NCBI RefSeq assembly: GCF_029910655.1
Contig: NZ_CP123897.1
Span: 930,001 to 994,000 of the forward strand
Direction: 5' to 3'
Origin: Methylomonas sp. UP202
Lineage (GTDB): Bacteria > Pseudomonadota > Gammaproteobacteria > Methylococcales > Methylomonadaceae
Length of the DNA stretch: 64,000 nucleotides
The position numbers and the translations under genes are program-made. The notes beneath the pieces were generated by a model. It saw nothing but the letters and a program-made list of their open reading frames with translations, ran no database searches and was not told where the DNA came from. This document shows positions 49,407 through 60,274 of the stretch, piece by piece. The first letter of the stretch is position 1; each line of letters starts with the position of its first letter.

Positions 49407-52283
49407 ATGCCCATTTTTGCCGCGTTGTCCCGCCATGCCGCTCCGCTGCCCGAGGATTTGCAATCCGTCGCCGCCGGTTTTTGCGAGCGGTTGGCGGCGG
49501 TTCTGGACGCCGAACAGGCGGCGGTGCTGGAGCACGAGGCGATCGCGGCGAGTGCCTTAAAGGTTTGCGTTTGCAGTCAATTCGTCGCCGACAGTTGGCT
49601 GCGCGAACCGGGCTTGATTGCGGAATTGGCGGCCGCCGGCGATTTGTTCGCGCCGACGCGCCGGGATCAATACGTCGCCGCGTTACGGACGTCCGTTGCC
49701 GAGATCGACGGCGAACCGGCGCTGGCCAAGGTCTTGCGCCGGTTTCGGCGTCTGGAAATGGTGCGTATCGCCTGGCGCGATTTGGCCGGCTGGGCCGATT
49801 TGGACGAAACGCTGGCCGATCTGACCGCGTTAGCGGAAGCCTGCATAGCCGCCGCGTTGGATTATTTGTACGCTCGGGCCTGCGATCGCTGGGGAACGCC
49901 GACGCTGGCCGACGGTAGGCCCTTCAATATCGTGGTGCTGGGCATGGGCAAGCTCGGCGCCTGGGAATTGAATTATTCGTCCGATATCGACTTGATTTTC
50001 GCGTTTGCCGAAGACGGCATGTTGACCGGCAAAAAAGAAATCAGTTACGGGGAGTTTTTTACCCGCTTGTGCCGATCCTTGGTCAAGATGTTGGACGAAA
50101 TCACCGTCGATGGTTTTGTGTTTCGTACCGACGTCAGGTTGCGGCCGTTCGGCGACAGCGGCCCGTTGATCATGGATTTCGACGGCATGGAAAAGTACTA
50201 CCTGAGCCAAGCGCGGGAATGGGAGCGCTACGCGATGATCAAGGCCCGCCAGGTGGCTGGCGACTTCGAAACCGGCCGGCAATTGGCCGCGCTGATCAAG
50301 CCCTTCGTCTACCGCCGCTATCTGGATTACGGCGCCTTCGAGGAGTTGCGGTCGTTGAAGTTTCAGATCGCTCAGGAGCTGAAGCGCCGCGACCGCTTGG
50401 ACAACGTCAAACTCGGTCCGGGCGGCATCCGCGAGGTCGAGTTCATCGGCCAAGCCTTTCAGTTGATTCGTGGCGGCCAGGAGCCGGTGCTGCAACAGCG
50501 CGAGATTCAAGTCATCCTCGCCGCGCTGGCCGACCTGAAGCTGATGAGCGGCGATGACGTGGCGGCGCTGAAGTTCGCGTACCGCTTCCTGCGCCGCACC
50601 GAAAATCACATCCAGGAATACCAGGACAAACAAACCCACGATTTGCCGACCCAGCCGGTGGTCCGGCAAATTTTGGCTTACTCGCTGGATTTCGAGGATT
50701 GGGAGGCCTTCAAGCGCGAATTGGATGCCGTGCGCGAGCGGGTGCAGGATACCTTCGAGCAAGTGTTTTCGCTGAGCGAGCAGGACACCAAGCAACGCAG
50801 TGCCCGGTTGATCTGGACTTGCGCCGCCGACGACGATTTAGCGTTGGAAGCGCTGGCGGACTACGGTTTCTCCGAACCGAGCAATGTGCTGCAAGCCATC
50901 GTCGATTTCAAGCACAGCCACGCGGTCAAGCGCATGACCGCCAAGGGCGCGACCATACTGGAGCGCTTGGTGCCGCAGACAATAGAACGCGTTGCCGAGA
51001 CCGAACACCCCGAAACCACGTTGCCGCGGGTGTTGAAACTGTTCGAGGCGGTGACCGGCCGGGCCGTCTATCTGTCCTTGTTGGCCGAGAACCCGCAGGC
51101 CTTGGCGCAATTGATCAAATTGACCGCCGCCAGCCCTTGGATCGCCGACTATCTGGCGTTGTATCCGATACTGTTCGACGAATTGCTGGATACCGGCGCC
51201 CTGTACGCGCCGCTGCAAAAACAGGCGTTGCGCGAGGACTTAGGCTTGGCCCTGAGCCGGGTCGAAGCCCAGGACAGCGAACAGTTGATGATCGCGTTGC
51301 GCCTGTTCAAACATCAGCATGTGTTGCGGGTGGCGGCGGCCGACATCATGGGCTTTATTCCGGTGATGGTGGTCAGCGATTACTTGACCTGGATCGCTGA
51401 AGCAATCTTGGAACAAGTGCTGGCGCGGGCCTGGGCCATGCTGGGCGCCAAGCACGGTTATCCGCCCGCGACCGGACCGGAACCCAAGCATTTCGCGATC
51501 CTCGGTTTCGGCAAATTCGGCGGCATCGAACTCGGTTACGGCTCCGACCTGGATTTGGTATTTCTGTACGACGCCGCCGATGGCGATGCGCTCACCGATG
51601 GCGATAAGCCGATCGGCACCGCGCAGTTTTATATCAGGCTCGGCCAGAAGATCCGCCATATCCTCGATACCCGGATGCTGTCCGGGGTGTTGTACGAAGT
51701 CGATCTGCGGCTGCGGCCCAATGGCGATTCGGGTTTGTTGGTCACGCATATCGGTCATTACGAAGCGTATTTGCGCGATCAGGCTTGGACTTGGGAGCAC
51801 CAGGCCCTGGTCCGAGCCCGCTTCGTCGCGGGCGACACCGAGTTGCAAGCCACGTACGAGGCGATTCGCGCGCGGATTTTGGCGCTGCCCCGCGATTACC
51901 GAGCGCTGCAAACCCAAGTGCGCGAGATGCGCCAAAAGATGCGCGACAATCTGGCGGCCAAGGATCCGGCGGTATTCGACTTAAAACAAAGCGCCGGCGG
52001 TATCGCCGATATCGAATTCATCGTGCAGTTTTGTATTCTGGCGCATGCGGCACGGCATTCCGATTTGGCCAAGTACACCGACAACGTCCGGCTGTTGGAC
52101 GGCTTGCAGGCCCACGGCTTGATGCCGGCCGCCGAAACGGCGCTGTTGAAACAGGCTTACTGTGCCTATCGCGATTACGGCCACCACCAAGTATTGCAAG
52201 ATCTGAGCGCAACGGCGGCGGCCGGCGATTTCACGGCGCTGCGCGCCGAGGTCGAGCGACTCTGGCAACAATACATGTGTTAG
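49407..52283 (+). CDS. glnE: Glutamine synthetase adenylyltransferase/deadenylase
   Basis: 958 residues from ATG 49407 after CAGGAAACC; a longer frame from 49374 is less likely. GlnE switches glutamine synthetase off by adding AMP and back on by phosphorolysis. The N-terminal deadenylase half carries GMGKLGAWELNYSSDIDLIF; the C-terminal adenylylating half carries GFGKFGGIELGYGSDLDLVF. Both keep the Asp pair of nucleotidyltransferases, and regions RLRPFGDSGP and RLRPNGDSGL repeat the same unit. A regulatory helical domain links them. GlnB-type proteins control it. It lies close to the nif genes. Confidence 0.95.
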   Translation: MPIFAALSRHAAPLPEDLQSVAAGFCERLAAVLDAEQAAVLEHEAIAASALKVCVCSQFVADSWLREPGLIAELAAAGDLFAPTRRDQYVAALRTSVAEIDGEPALAKVLRRFRRLEMVRIAWRDLAGWADLDETLADLTALAEACIAAALDYLYARACDRWGTPTLADGRPFNIVVLGMGKLGAWELNYSSDIDLIFAFAEDGMLTGKKEISYGEFFTRLCRSLVKMLDEITVDGFVFRTDVRLRPFGDSGPLIMDFDGMEKYYLSQAREWERYAMIKARQVAGDFETGRQLAALIKPFVYRRYLDYGAFEELRSLKFQIAQELKRRDRLDNVKLGPGGIREVEFIGQAFQLIRGGQEPVLQQREIQVILAALADLKLMSGDDVAALKFAYRFLRRTENHIQEYQDKQTHDLPTQPVVRQILAYSLDFEDWEAFKRELDAVRERVQDTFEQVFSLSEQDTKQRSARLIWTCAADDDLALEALADYGFSEPSNVLQAIVDFKHSHAVKRMTAKGATILERLVPQTIERVAETEHPETTLPRVLKLFEAVTGRAVYLSLLAENPQALAQLIKLTAASPWIADYLALYPILFDELLDTGALYAPLQKQALREDLGLALSRVEAQDSEQLMIALRLFKHQHVLRVAAADIMGFIPVMVVSDYLTWIAEAILEQVLARAWAMLGAKHGYPPATGPEPKHFAILGFGKFGGIELGYGSDLDLVFLYDAADGDALTDGDKPIGTAQFYIRLGQKIRHILDTRMLSGVLYEVDLRLRPNGDSGLLVTHIGHYEAYLRDQAWTWEHQALVRARFVAGDTELQATYEAIRARILALPRDYRALQTQVREMRQKMRDNLAAKDPAVFDLKQSAGGIADIEFIVQFCILAHAARHSDLAKYTDNVRLLDGLQAHGLMPAAETALLKQAYCAYRDYGHHQVLQDLSATAAAGDFTALRAEVERLWQQYMC

Positions 52284-52634
52284 ATCCTCGATACGCTAGG
52301 CTTGAAACAGGCGTTTGGCGGCGGCAACCACTGCTCGAGCGAGGAAGGAGAGCGTTTTTCAAGGTGCGTTAGCATACGTGGAAAATGCCGGCTGGAAGCG
52401 GGTTTATTGGCGTACGGCGTAAAAACATTCGGAGGTGCGTACGCGCGCAGGCGCGTTGGAAATAACCGCAGAAACCGGGCGTTAATTTTTCGCGATGGAG
52501 TCCGCTACACTTGTGCTTCGGGTTCGTAGCCGCGTTCTTTCGGAACCCCGCGTCGATGGGCGTGCTAGTTCGGTACGGGGGAAGTTACCGGGGAAGGTGT
52601 GGACGAACGCAGAAACTTCAGCACAGAGAATAAC
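52284..52634. other. Noncoding gap, nothing recognised
   Basis: 351 bases between glnE and the chemoreceptor-like gene. It has no convincing frame and no known RNA. A GGGGAAGGT near 52588 could serve a GTG start at 52599 for the next gene, an alternative to the ATG chosen here. Confidence 0.4.
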
Positions 52635-53951
52635 ATGTTCGATTTCTTCAATCGGCGCTTAAAAACCGACTTGGCCGAGGCTCGGCGCCGCTTGGCCGAT
52701 GCGACCGATTTTGCCGACGCGATCGAGGCCAATATTGCCACGATCCAGTTTCAGCCGAATGGCACGATCATTGGCGCCAACCGTTTGTTCTTGGATGTCG
52801 TAGGCTATTCGGCCGCCGAATTGCAGGGTCAGCAGCATCGAGTTTTGTGCGATCCGGGGCATGTCAATAGCGCCGAGTACGGCGCGTTTTGGAATGCCTT
52901 GAAAGCTGGGCGTCAGCAACACGGTACTTTTCAACGCCGCCATAAAAACGGGACGACGCTTTGGCTGGAAGCCACGTATTTTCCGGTCGTCAATCGTCAG
53001 GGCGATGTCACGCGCGTGTTCAAGATCGCAGCGGACGTCACCGAGATGCAGGATCGCTTGCGCGACCAATTGGCGATACAAAAGGCCATCGACCGGTCGA
53101 TGGCGGTCATCGAATTTACGCCCGATGGACAAATCGTCACCGCGAACACCAATTTTCTGAGCGTAATGGGCTACCAGCTCGCCGATTTGGTCGGCAAGCA
53201 CCATCGGGTGCTGTGCTTCGATCAGTTTTATCGGGATCAACCGAACTTTTGGGAAAAAATCCAACGTGGCCAGTTCCAATCGGGACAATTTCAGCGCCGC
53301 AGTGCGCGTGGTGACAGCGTTTGGCTGGAGGCTTCCTACAATCCGGTGTTCGACGCCGACGGGCACGTGGTTAAAGTGATCAAGTTCGCCACCGACGTGA
53401 CCGAGAGCGTCAATCGCAATACCACAGTGATCCAAGCCGCCGAGATGTCGTTTTCCACGGCGGAGGAAACCAGCCAGATTGCGCAGAAGGGCGCCGAATT
53501 GCTGGCGACATCGGTGACGATGTCCAACGAAATTACCGAGCAGATCAATCAGACCGGCGAGGTGATCAACCAGTTGAACGAACAATCCCGCAATATCGCG
53601 GCCATCGTGTCGACGATACGCGAGATCGCCGATCAAACCAATTTGCTGGCTCTGAATGCGGCGATCGAAGCGGCAAGGGCCGGCGATCAGGGACGGGGCT
53701 TCGCGGTGGTCGCCGACGAGGTGCGGCAATTGGCGGCCCGCACCAGCAAATCCACCGCCGAAATCGATCAAGTGGTTTACGCCAACCGCAACTTGACCGC
53801 GACCGTGACCGAACGGATGGACATCGTCAGAAGCAGCGGCCAATCCAGCAACGAGCAAATCGCACAGGTGTCGAAGGTCATGGACGAAATCTATCTCGGC
53901 GCGGTGAACGTTTCCAAAACCGTCGCGTCGTTGCTGACCAACCGCAAGTAA
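52635..53951 (+). CDS. Soluble PAS-PAS chemoreceptor-like protein
   Basis: 438 residues from ATG 52635 ([13 protein letters not shown], as in relatives); a GTG at 52599 with a better ribosome site would add 12. There is no membrane segment. Two PAS domains (about 25-145 and 150-265) share FQPNGTI/FTPDGQI, and [15 protein letters not shown] is repeated as [15 protein letters not shown]; each ends in a PAC stretch. A short MCP signalling domain (about 280-438) has the hairpin [20 protein letters not shown] that contacts CheA/CheW. Cytoplasmic receptors of this design often bind flavin or heme and sense redox or oxygen; the cofactor is not visible. Confidence 0.87.
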   Translation: MFDFFNRRLKTDLAEARRRLADATDFADAIEANIATIQFQPNGTIIGANRLFLDVVGYSAAELQGQQHRVLCDPGHVNSAEYGAFWNALKAGRQQHGTFQRRHKNGTTLWLEATYFPVVNRQGDVTRVFKIAADVTEMQDRLRDQLAIQKAIDRSMAVIEFTPDGQIVTANTNFLSVMGYQLADLVGKHHRVLCFDQFYRDQPNFWEKIQRGQFQSGQFQRRSARGDSVWLEASYNPVFDADGHVVKVIKFATDVTESVNRNTTVIQAAEMSFSTAEETSQIAQKGAELLATSVTMSNEITEQINQTGEVINQLNEQSRNIAAIVSTIREIADQTNLLALNAAIEAARAGDQGRGFAVVADEVRQLAARTSKSTAEIDQVVYANRNLTATVTERMDIVRSSGQSSNEQIAQVSKVMDEIYLGAVNVSKTVASLLTNRK

Positions 53952-54039
53952 GACTTAGCCGTGCTCGTCGGGGCCGCGATCGGCACGGCATCGAAAGCGT
54001 AGCGCGCGACTTCGGAGTGCGGGAACAAAGTCGCCGCGC

Positions 54040-54525
54040 CTATGCCGGTGAATAGCAGGAGACGGCAGCGAACGGCCTCCGCGCAGGGGACAACAGGCGG
54101 GACATCCACCAGGCGTCGCCTTCCTTCAAATCGACCACCGCAACCTCGCACTGGGTGGCAAGTGCCAGCGTATCGAGTATTTCCATCGGAGCGGCATCGG
54201 TGACGACGGTTCCCGATATGCCGATGTTGTCCGCCAGTCTGAACGCCGGGTTGCTCGGCGCGGGGCCCGAAATCGATCTTGACGCCCTGGATGTCCAGCA
54301 GCGCTCGCCGCCGCGCCAAAAACTCAACCACCACCAATACCAGTGGCGCAAAGTCGGCCAAAATAACCGTCGGTGCCAAATAGCTTCCAATGTCGGCGTT
54401 CCGCCAATCCCGGTACCGATGGATAACGGCCGGCAGAATGCCGCATGTCAGCCAGATCAATGGCGCGACCAATAGCGCGAGTGTTTGCCGTGGGGCCACG
54501 GCGAGAACGTTGAATCGGTCATGGA
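54040..54525 (-). pseudogene. Frameshifted membrane-protein remnant
   Basis: Two minus-strand frames together read like one protein. The first gives VLAVAPRQTLALLVAPLIWL, then VILADFAPLVLVVVEFLARR and ALLDIQGVKIDFGP. The second takes over near 54265 with SNPAFRLADNIGISGTVVTD and ILDTLALATQCEVAVVDLK. Another shift seems to follow near 54095. No intact start is seen. I know similar membrane proteins with LDIQGVxIDF but no function. A sequencing error could mimic one shift, hardly two. The gap between this remnant and nifH holds the nif regulatory sites listed separately. Confidence 0.45.
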
Positions 54526-54725
54526 GATACTCTCGGCGCGTGAGCTTGGGAACGAAATCGGCGCCGGCCGAGCTGTTCCGGTTTAACCTCGTTTCAACGT
54601 TATATATAGCATCGGTCGAAAAGCCGAAAGCCGGATAAAACGGTATTGACGAACGCCTATCGAGACCGTGGCGCCAAAGGTTTGAAGCCATTCGAAGGGT
54701 ATCGTTGCAATAACCACACGTAGGC

Positions 54726-54741
54726 TGTGAGTAAAACGACA
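54726..54741 (+). promoter_or_regulatory. NifA upstream activator site
   Basis: TGT, ten bases, ACA: the exact TGT-N10-ACA consensus for NifA. It lies 99 bases before the sigma-54 -24 element of nifH, a normal distance for an enhancer site. Confidence 0.75.
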
Positions 54742-54839
54742 GTGGCCAATACAAAATGTTGGGTATACGACTACATTGTTAGGCGTTTTTTGGTTAAAAA
54801 ATCCTTTATAAATCAGTATCATGGCTAACTCTGGCAAAC

Positions 54840-54854
54840 TGGCACGCCCATTGC
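54840..54854 (+). promoter_or_regulatory. Sigma-54 (-24/-12) promoter of nifH
   Basis: TGGCACGCCCATTGC matches the sigma-54 consensus TGGCAC-N5-TTGC without mismatch; the GG and GC pairs have the required spacing. The transcript should begin near 54866, leaving a leader of about 33 bases before the nifH ATG. Confidence 0.9.
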
Positions 54855-54874
54855 TGTAGTAGGGTTGTTATTAA

Positions 54875-55774
<900 letters not shown>

Positions 55775-55789
55775 GTCTTGCTAGAAACC

Positions 55790-55811
55790 GGCGGGCGGCT
55801 TGCCGTCCGCC
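55790..55811 (+). other. nifH-nifD intergenic hairpin
   Basis: Arms GGCGGGCGG (55790-55798) and CCGTCCGCC (55803-55811) form nine pairs, one a G-U, around a four-base loop. No T-run follows, so it is more likely an RNA processing or stability stem that lets nifH transcript outnumber nifDK than a full terminator. Confidence 0.6.
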
Positions 55812-55874
55812 ACCCTATCTGTTCCCAAAAACTGTCTGTTGGGGGATTGCCCACGACATTAGGAGGATAACATC

Positions 55875-57359
55875 ATGGCAGCCATGACAAGAGAAGAGAC
55901 CGAAGCGCTGATCGCAGAAGTGCTGGAAGTCTATCCCGAGAAAGCCAAAAAAGACCGCGCGAAACACTTGGCGGTCAACGACCACGAGTTGGAAAAATCC
56001 AACAAATGCATCACTTCAAACCGCAAATCGTTGCCGGGCGTAATGACCATTCGTGGTTGCGCGTATGCCGGTTCCAAAGGTGTGGTTTGGGGCCCGATCA
56101 AGGACATGATCCATATTTCCCACGGTCCAGTCGGTTGCGGTCAATATTCCCGCGCCGGCCGCCGTAACTATTATGTCGGTACCACTGGTGTCAACACCTT
56201 CGGTACGATGAACTTTACCTCCGATTTCCAAGAGAAAGACATCGTATTCGGCGGCGACAAAAAACTGGCTAAATGTATCGACGAAATCGAAGCCTTGTTC
56301 CCATTGCACAAAGGCGTTTCGATTCAATCCGAGTGCCCGATCGGTCTGATCGGCGACGACATCGAAGCGGTTTCCAAAGTGAAATCCAAAGACATCGGCA
56401 AAACCGTTGTACCAGTGCGTTGCGAAGGCTTCCGCGGTGTTTCCCAATCTTTGGGTCACCACATCGCCAACGACGCCATCCGCGACTGGGTTTTGGATAA
56501 AAGCGACGGCAAACAACCCGCTTACGAGGTCGGTCCATACGACGTAGCCGTAATCGGTGACTACAACATCGGCGGCGATGCCTGGGCCTCGCGTACCTTG
56601 TTGGAAGAAATGGGCCTGAAAGTGGTCGCGCAATGGTCCGGTGACGGTACCATCGCCGAGATCGAAAACACCCCGAAAGTGAAATTGAACTTGATCCACT
56701 GCTACCGTTCGATGAACTACATCGCCCGGCACATGGAAGAAAAATACTCCATTCCCTGGATCGAGTACAACTTCTTCGGCCCGACCAAAATCGCCGAATC
56801 GTTGCGCAAAATCGCCGCTCACTTCGATGACAACATCAAACAAGGCGCGGAGCGCGTAATCGCTCGCTACAGTGCGGAATACGAAGCCGTTATCGCCAAA
56901 TACAAACCGCGTCTGCAAGGCAAACGCGTCATGTTGTACATCGGCGGTCTGCGTCCTCGTCACGTGATCGGCGCTTACGAAGATTTGGGTATGGAAGTAG
57001 TTGGTACCGGTTACGAGTTCGGTCACAACGACGACTACGATCGTACCATCAAGGAAATCGGCAACGCCACGCTGTTGTATGACGATGTCACCGGCTACGA
57101 ATTCGAAGAGTTCGTCAAAAAAGTTCAACCTGACCTAATTGGCTCCGGTATTAAAGAAAAGTACATTTTCCAAAAAATGGGTATCCCATTCCGGCAAATG
57201 CACTCTTGGGATTACTCAGGCCCATACCACGGCTACGACGGCTTTGCCATCTTCGCCCGCGATATGGACATGACGCTGAATAACCCATGCTGGAAACAAA
57301 TCAAGGCGCCTTGGAAAACCGAAGCGTCTGAGAGCGAAGCGGTAAAAGCGGTCGCTTAA
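55875..57359 (+). CDS. nifD: Nitrogenase molybdenum-iron protein alpha chain NifD
   Basis: 494 residues, molybdenum type. P-cluster ligands are Cys62, Cys88 and Cys154; the FeMo-cofactor is held by Cys276 ([10 protein letters not shown]) and His443 ([11 protein letters not shown]). [18 protein letters not shown] and the Gln in SIQSECPIG region are conserved. There is no delta subunit gene nearby, and the sequence is NifD, not VnfD or AnfD. TTAGGAGGAT precedes the start. It works with nifK as an alpha2-beta2 tetramer. Confidence 0.98.
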   Translation: MAAMTREETEALIAEVLEVYPEKAKKDRAKHLAVNDHELEKSNKCITSNRKSLPGVMTIRGCAYAGSKGVVWGPIKDMIHISHGPVGCGQYSRAGRRNYYVGTTGVNTFGTMNFTSDFQEKDIVFGGDKKLAKCIDEIEALFPLHKGVSIQSECPIGLIGDDIEAVSKVKSKDIGKTVVPVRCEGFRGVSQSLGHHIANDAIRDWVLDKSDGKQPAYEVGPYDVAVIGDYNIGGDAWASRTLLEEMGLKVVAQWSGDGTIAEIENTPKVKLNLIHCYRSMNYIARHMEEKYSIPWIEYNFFGPTKIAESLRKIAAHFDDNIKQGAERVIARYSAEYEAVIAKYKPRLQGKRVMLYIGGLRPRHVIGAYEDLGMEVVGTGYEFGHNDDYDRTIKEIGNATLLYDDVTGYEFEEFVKKVQPDLIGSGIKEKYIFQKMGIPFRQMHSWDYSGPYHGYDGFAIFARDMDMTLNNPCWKQIKAPWKTEASESEAVKAVA

Positions 57360-57367
57360 TAGCGAAT

Positions 57368-57460
57368 GCGATGATGCCGTAGGGCACGCGCCATCGCTCC
57401 TCGGGGCAATGGGCGTACCCTGCCTTTCGAAGATCGGGCTGCCTGGACAAAGCAGCCCGA
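57368..57460 (+). other. nifD-nifK intergenic stem-loops
   Basis: Two structures lie in the 154-base gap. GCGATG (57368-57373) and CATCGC (57392-57397) sit within a larger imperfect palindrome (GTAGGGCACGC against GCGTACCCTGC). A perfect nine-base stem, TCGGGCTGC (57434-57442) with GCAGCCCGA (57452-57460), follows. No T-run. They are probably transcript processing or stability elements; the first resembles the repeat at 31981. Confidence 0.55.
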
Positions 57461-57513
57461 CTAAATCCAATCAACGCCGGACCACAGATTAGTGGCGCGT
57501 TTAGGAGATTATC

Positions 57514-59085
57514 ATGAGCCAAAATGTCGACAAAATAGCCCCTAGTTATCCCTTGTTTCGAACCGACGAATACAAGGAAAATCTTGCCAACAAACGCGCG
57601 ATGTACGAAGAGCGTCACCCGCAAGATACCATTGACGAAGTATTCGAATGGACGACGACTAAGGAATATCAAGAATTGAACTTCAGCCGCGAAGCGATCA
57701 CGATCAATCCGGCTAAAGCTTGCCAACCGCTGGGTGCCGTGTTGTGCGCTCTGGGTTTCGAAAAAACCATGCCGTATGTCCACGGTTCGCAAGGTTGCGT
57801 GGCTTACTTCCGTACCTACTTCAACCGCCATTTCAAAGAGCCGGTTTCCTGCGTTTCCGACTCCATGACCGAAGACGCGGCGGTATTCGGTGGTCAGAAA
57901 AACATGTTCGCGGGTTTGGAAAACGCTAAAGCCCTGTATCAGCCGGACATCATCGCGGTATCCACCACTTGCATGGCGGAAGTTATCGGCGACGACTTGA
58001 ACGCGTTTATCAACAACGCCAAGAAAGAAGGCCATGTTGATCAAGATTTCCCGGTGCCATTCGCTCATACCCCAAGCTTCGTCGGTAGTCACACCACCGG
58101 CTGGGATAACATGTTCGAAGGCATGGCGCGCTACTTCACGCTGAAAACGATGGAAGGCAAGGAGCCCGGCAAAAACGGCAAGATCAACTTCGTGCCCGGT
58201 TTCGAAACCTATTTGGGTAACTATCGCGTTATCCATCGGATGATGAAAGAAATGGGCGTCGATTACACGATGCTGAGCGATCCGACCGAAGTATTGGATA
58301 CCCCGGCGGACGGTACTTTTCGGATGTACTCCGGCGGTACCACGATGGACGAAATCAAGGATGCGCCGAACGCGATCACCACCGTGTTGCTGCAACCTTG
58401 GCAGTTGGAAAAAACCAAGAAATTCGCCGAAACCACTTGGAACCACGACGTGCCGAAACTGAACATTCCGATGGGCTTGGAATGGACCGACGCGCTGCTG
58501 ATGAAAGTTTCCGAACTGAGCGGCAAACCCATTTCGAAATCACTGGAAGTCGAACGCGGTCGTTTGGTGGACATGATGACCGACTCGCACGCTTGGTTGC
58601 ACGGCAAAAAATTCGCATTGTACGGCGATGCGGACTTCGCGCTGGGTATGACCAAAATGCTGCTGGAGTTTGGCGCGGAAGTCACCGACGTGTTGGTTAA
58701 CCACGCCAACAAACGCTGGAAAAAAGCTTGCGAAGAAATCTTGAAAGCATCGCCTTACGGTCAAGGCGCCACCGTACATATCGGTCGCGACTTGTGGCAC
58801 TTCCGTTCGCTGATGTTTACCAACAAACAGGACTTCATGATCGGTAACTCTTACGGTAAATTCATCCAACGCGATACCATGTACAAAGGTGAAGAGTTCG
58901 AAGTGCCGCTGATTCGGATCGGCTTCCCGATTTTCGACCGTCACCACTTGCACCGTATGACCACCTTGGGCTACGAAGGCGCGATGTACGTGCTAACTAC
59001 GCTGGTTAACGCGGTACTGGAGCAGTTGGATAAGGAAACCCGCGGTATGGGAACGACCGACTACAATTACGATTTGATCCGTTAA
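57514..59085 (+). CDS. nifK: Nitrogenase molybdenum-iron protein beta chain NifK
   Basis: 523 residues. P-cluster ligands Cys70, Cys95 and Cys153 fall at the same numbers as in Azotobacter (ACQPLGAVLCALGFE, GSQGCVAYFR, STTCMAEVIGDD). The N-terminal extension DEVFEWTTTKEYQELNF and the end TTDYNYDLIR are typical. AGGAGATTATC precedes the ATG. It completes the MoFe protein with nifD. Confidence 0.98.
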   Translation: MSQNVDKIAPSYPLFRTDEYKENLANKRAMYEERHPQDTIDEVFEWTTTKEYQELNFSREAITINPAKACQPLGAVLCALGFEKTMPYVHGSQGCVAYFRTYFNRHFKEPVSCVSDSMTEDAAVFGGQKNMFAGLENAKALYQPDIIAVSTTCMAEVIGDDLNAFINNAKKEGHVDQDFPVPFAHTPSFVGSHTTGWDNMFEGMARYFTLKTMEGKEPGKNGKINFVPGFETYLGNYRVIHRMMKEMGVDYTMLSDPTEVLDTPADGTFRMYSGGTTMDEIKDAPNAITTVLLQPWQLEKTKKFAETTWNHDVPKLNIPMGLEWTDALLMKVSELSGKPISKSLEVERGRLVDMMTDSHAWLHGKKFALYGDADFALGMTKMLLEFGAEVTDVLVNHANKRWKKACEEILKASPYGQGATVHIGRDLWHFRSLMFTNKQDFMIGNSYGKFIQRDTMYKGEEFEVPLIRIGFPIFDRHHLHRMTTLGYEGAMYVLTTLVNAVLEQLDKETRGMGTTDYNYDLIR

Positions 59086-59099
59086 CAAATCGTTTATCC

Positions 59100-59127
59100 G
59101 CGGGGGCAAATGCGAGTTTGCCCCCGC
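59100..59127 (+). terminator. Strong hairpin after nifK
   Basis: A perfect 11-base stem (GCGGGGGCAAA at 59100-59110, TTTGCCCCCGC at 59117-59127) around TGCGAG, followed by TTTCGTTT. It is probably a partial terminator or stabilising stem that lowers expression of nifT and the accessory genes relative to nifHDK. Confidence 0.7.
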
Positions 59128-59145
59128 TTTCGTTTGGAGAAATCT

Positions 59146-59367
59146 ATGCCCAGCGTCATGCTCAGAAAACGCGAAGATGGTAAACTGCTGTTCTATGTTG
59201 CCAAAAAAGACTTGGAAGAAACCATAGAATCGTTAGAATTCGATGGCGAGGACAAATGGGGCGGCGAAGTCACGTTGGGTGATGGCTCAAAATATTACTT
59301 CGAACCGATGAGTCCTCCACCGAAGATCCCAACAACATTGCAAGCCAAGCGATTAGCGGAGGAATAA
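59146..59367 (+). CDS. nifT: NifT/FixU protein
   Basis: 73 residues from ATG 59146, after TTTGGAGAAA; the frame is open upstream but the family starts MPxVMxR, as here. Small, strand-rich, found downstream of nifK in many diazotrophs and not essential for nitrogenase in those tested. Conserved blocks are VAKKDLEE, WGGEVTLGDG and YYFEPM. Its stop lies 3 bases before the ferredoxin start. Confidence 0.92.
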   Translation: MPSVMLRKREDGKLLFYVAKKDLEETIESLEFDGEDKWGGEVTLGDGSKYYFEPMSPPPKIPTTLQAKRLAEE

Positions 59368-59370
59368 AGC

Positions 59371-59571
59371 ATGACTCTCTACATTGTTGCCGAGGAATGT
59401 ATTTCCTGTGGTGATTGCAAACCTGTGTGCCCAACCGACTCGATCAAGGAAGGCGCGGTGGTGTTCGAAATCAACAAAAAAACCTGCACCGAGTGCAATG
59501 GTGACTTCGACGAACCGCAATGCGTTAAGGTTTGCCCGATTGACAATTGCATATTGCCGTTAGTGGCATAG
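59371..59571 (+). CDS. 2[4Fe-4S] ferredoxin, nif-associated
   Basis: 66 residues. One cluster motif is CISCGDCKPVCP, the second CTECNGDFDEPQCVKVCP with the long Cys-x8-Cys insert typical of YfhL and FdxN-type ferredoxins. Two [4Fe-4S] clusters at low potential are expected. It is a candidate electron donor to NifH or to cofactor assembly. It sits between nifT and the NifY-like gene with gaps of 3 and 4 bases. Confidence 0.93.
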   Translation: MTLYIVAEECISCGDCKPVCPTDSIKEGAVVFEINKKTCTECNGDFDEPQCVKVCPIDNCILPLVA

Positions 59572-59575
59572 TGCC

Positions 59576-60274
59576 ATGCGCCAGTCCGCCTTGACGAGGG
59601 AACTGGCTTTGCGTATCGGGTTGGCGTCTCGAGCCCTGCCCGATACCGCTCCCAAATTATTTATGTCGATTTTGCATGCTTGCGTGGGGCCGGTATTGGA
59701 CGGCAACACGCTGGCGGAGCTTGGCGAGGACCGCTTCCGTCAGGCGCTGAGCAATTTCGGGATCTCGGCGGACCCGCAAACCGTGCGTTTAACGCTGGGG
59801 ATATTGCAAAGCATCGCCTTTCCCGATCCGCCCAAGCCGCAAACCCTACCGGCCGATGCCGCCGGCTCGATATTGGTGGCCGTTGTCAGCGACGATCCGA
59901 CTCGGATCGCCGGCCATTTCGGCTCTTGCCGCCAGTTTTTGATCTATCAGGTGTCCGCGGACGAAGCTCGGTTAATCGACATCCGCAGTGTGGACATGGA
60001 TGCTCAGCGGCGTCATGCCGACAAGAATACTTACCGCGCGGAGTTAATCGCCGATTGCCGGGTGCTCTACACTGCGTCCATCGGTGGTCCGGCGGCGGCT
60101 AAAGTCGTTAAATTCGGCATACACCCGATCAAGACCGAACTGGGCGCCGTCGTCTCCGAATTACTCAATCAATTGCAAACCGTCCTCGCCGATGCGCCGC
60201 CGCCTTGGTTGGCCAAATCGATGGGCATCCGCGCGGGCCGCCGTATCAGTCTCGAACAGGAATCCATTTCATGA
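59576..60274 (+). CDS. nifY: NifY/NafY-like cofactor-binding protein
   Basis: 232 residues. The N-terminal helical domain (about 5-90; ALRIGLASRALPDTAPKLF) resembles that of NafY. The C-terminal NifX/NifB-type domain (about 100-215) has VAVVSDDPTRIAGHFGSC, whose His is a candidate FeMo-co ligand, and TASIGGPAAAKVVKFGI. In Azotobacter such proteins hold FeMo-cofactor and stabilise apo-dinitrogenase before insertion. The position after nifT agrees with the nifHDKTY order. Its last bases overlap the next ATG (ATGA). Confidence 0.87.
   Translation: MRQSALTRELALRIGLASRALPDTAPKLFMSILHACVGPVLDGNTLAELGEDRFRQALSNFGISADPQTVRLTLGILQSIAFPDPPKPQTLPADAAGSILVAVVSDDPTRIAGHFGSCRQFLIYQVSADEARLIDIRSVDMDAQRRHADKNTYRAELIADCRVLYTASIGGPAAAKVVKFGIHPIKTELGAVVSELLNQLQTVLADAPPPWLAKSMGIRAGRRISLEQESIS

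Noticed and set aside
57368-57424. CRISPR-like repeat between nifD and nifK
   Set aside because: It is an imperfect palindrome occurring once here, not a spaced direct-repeat array.
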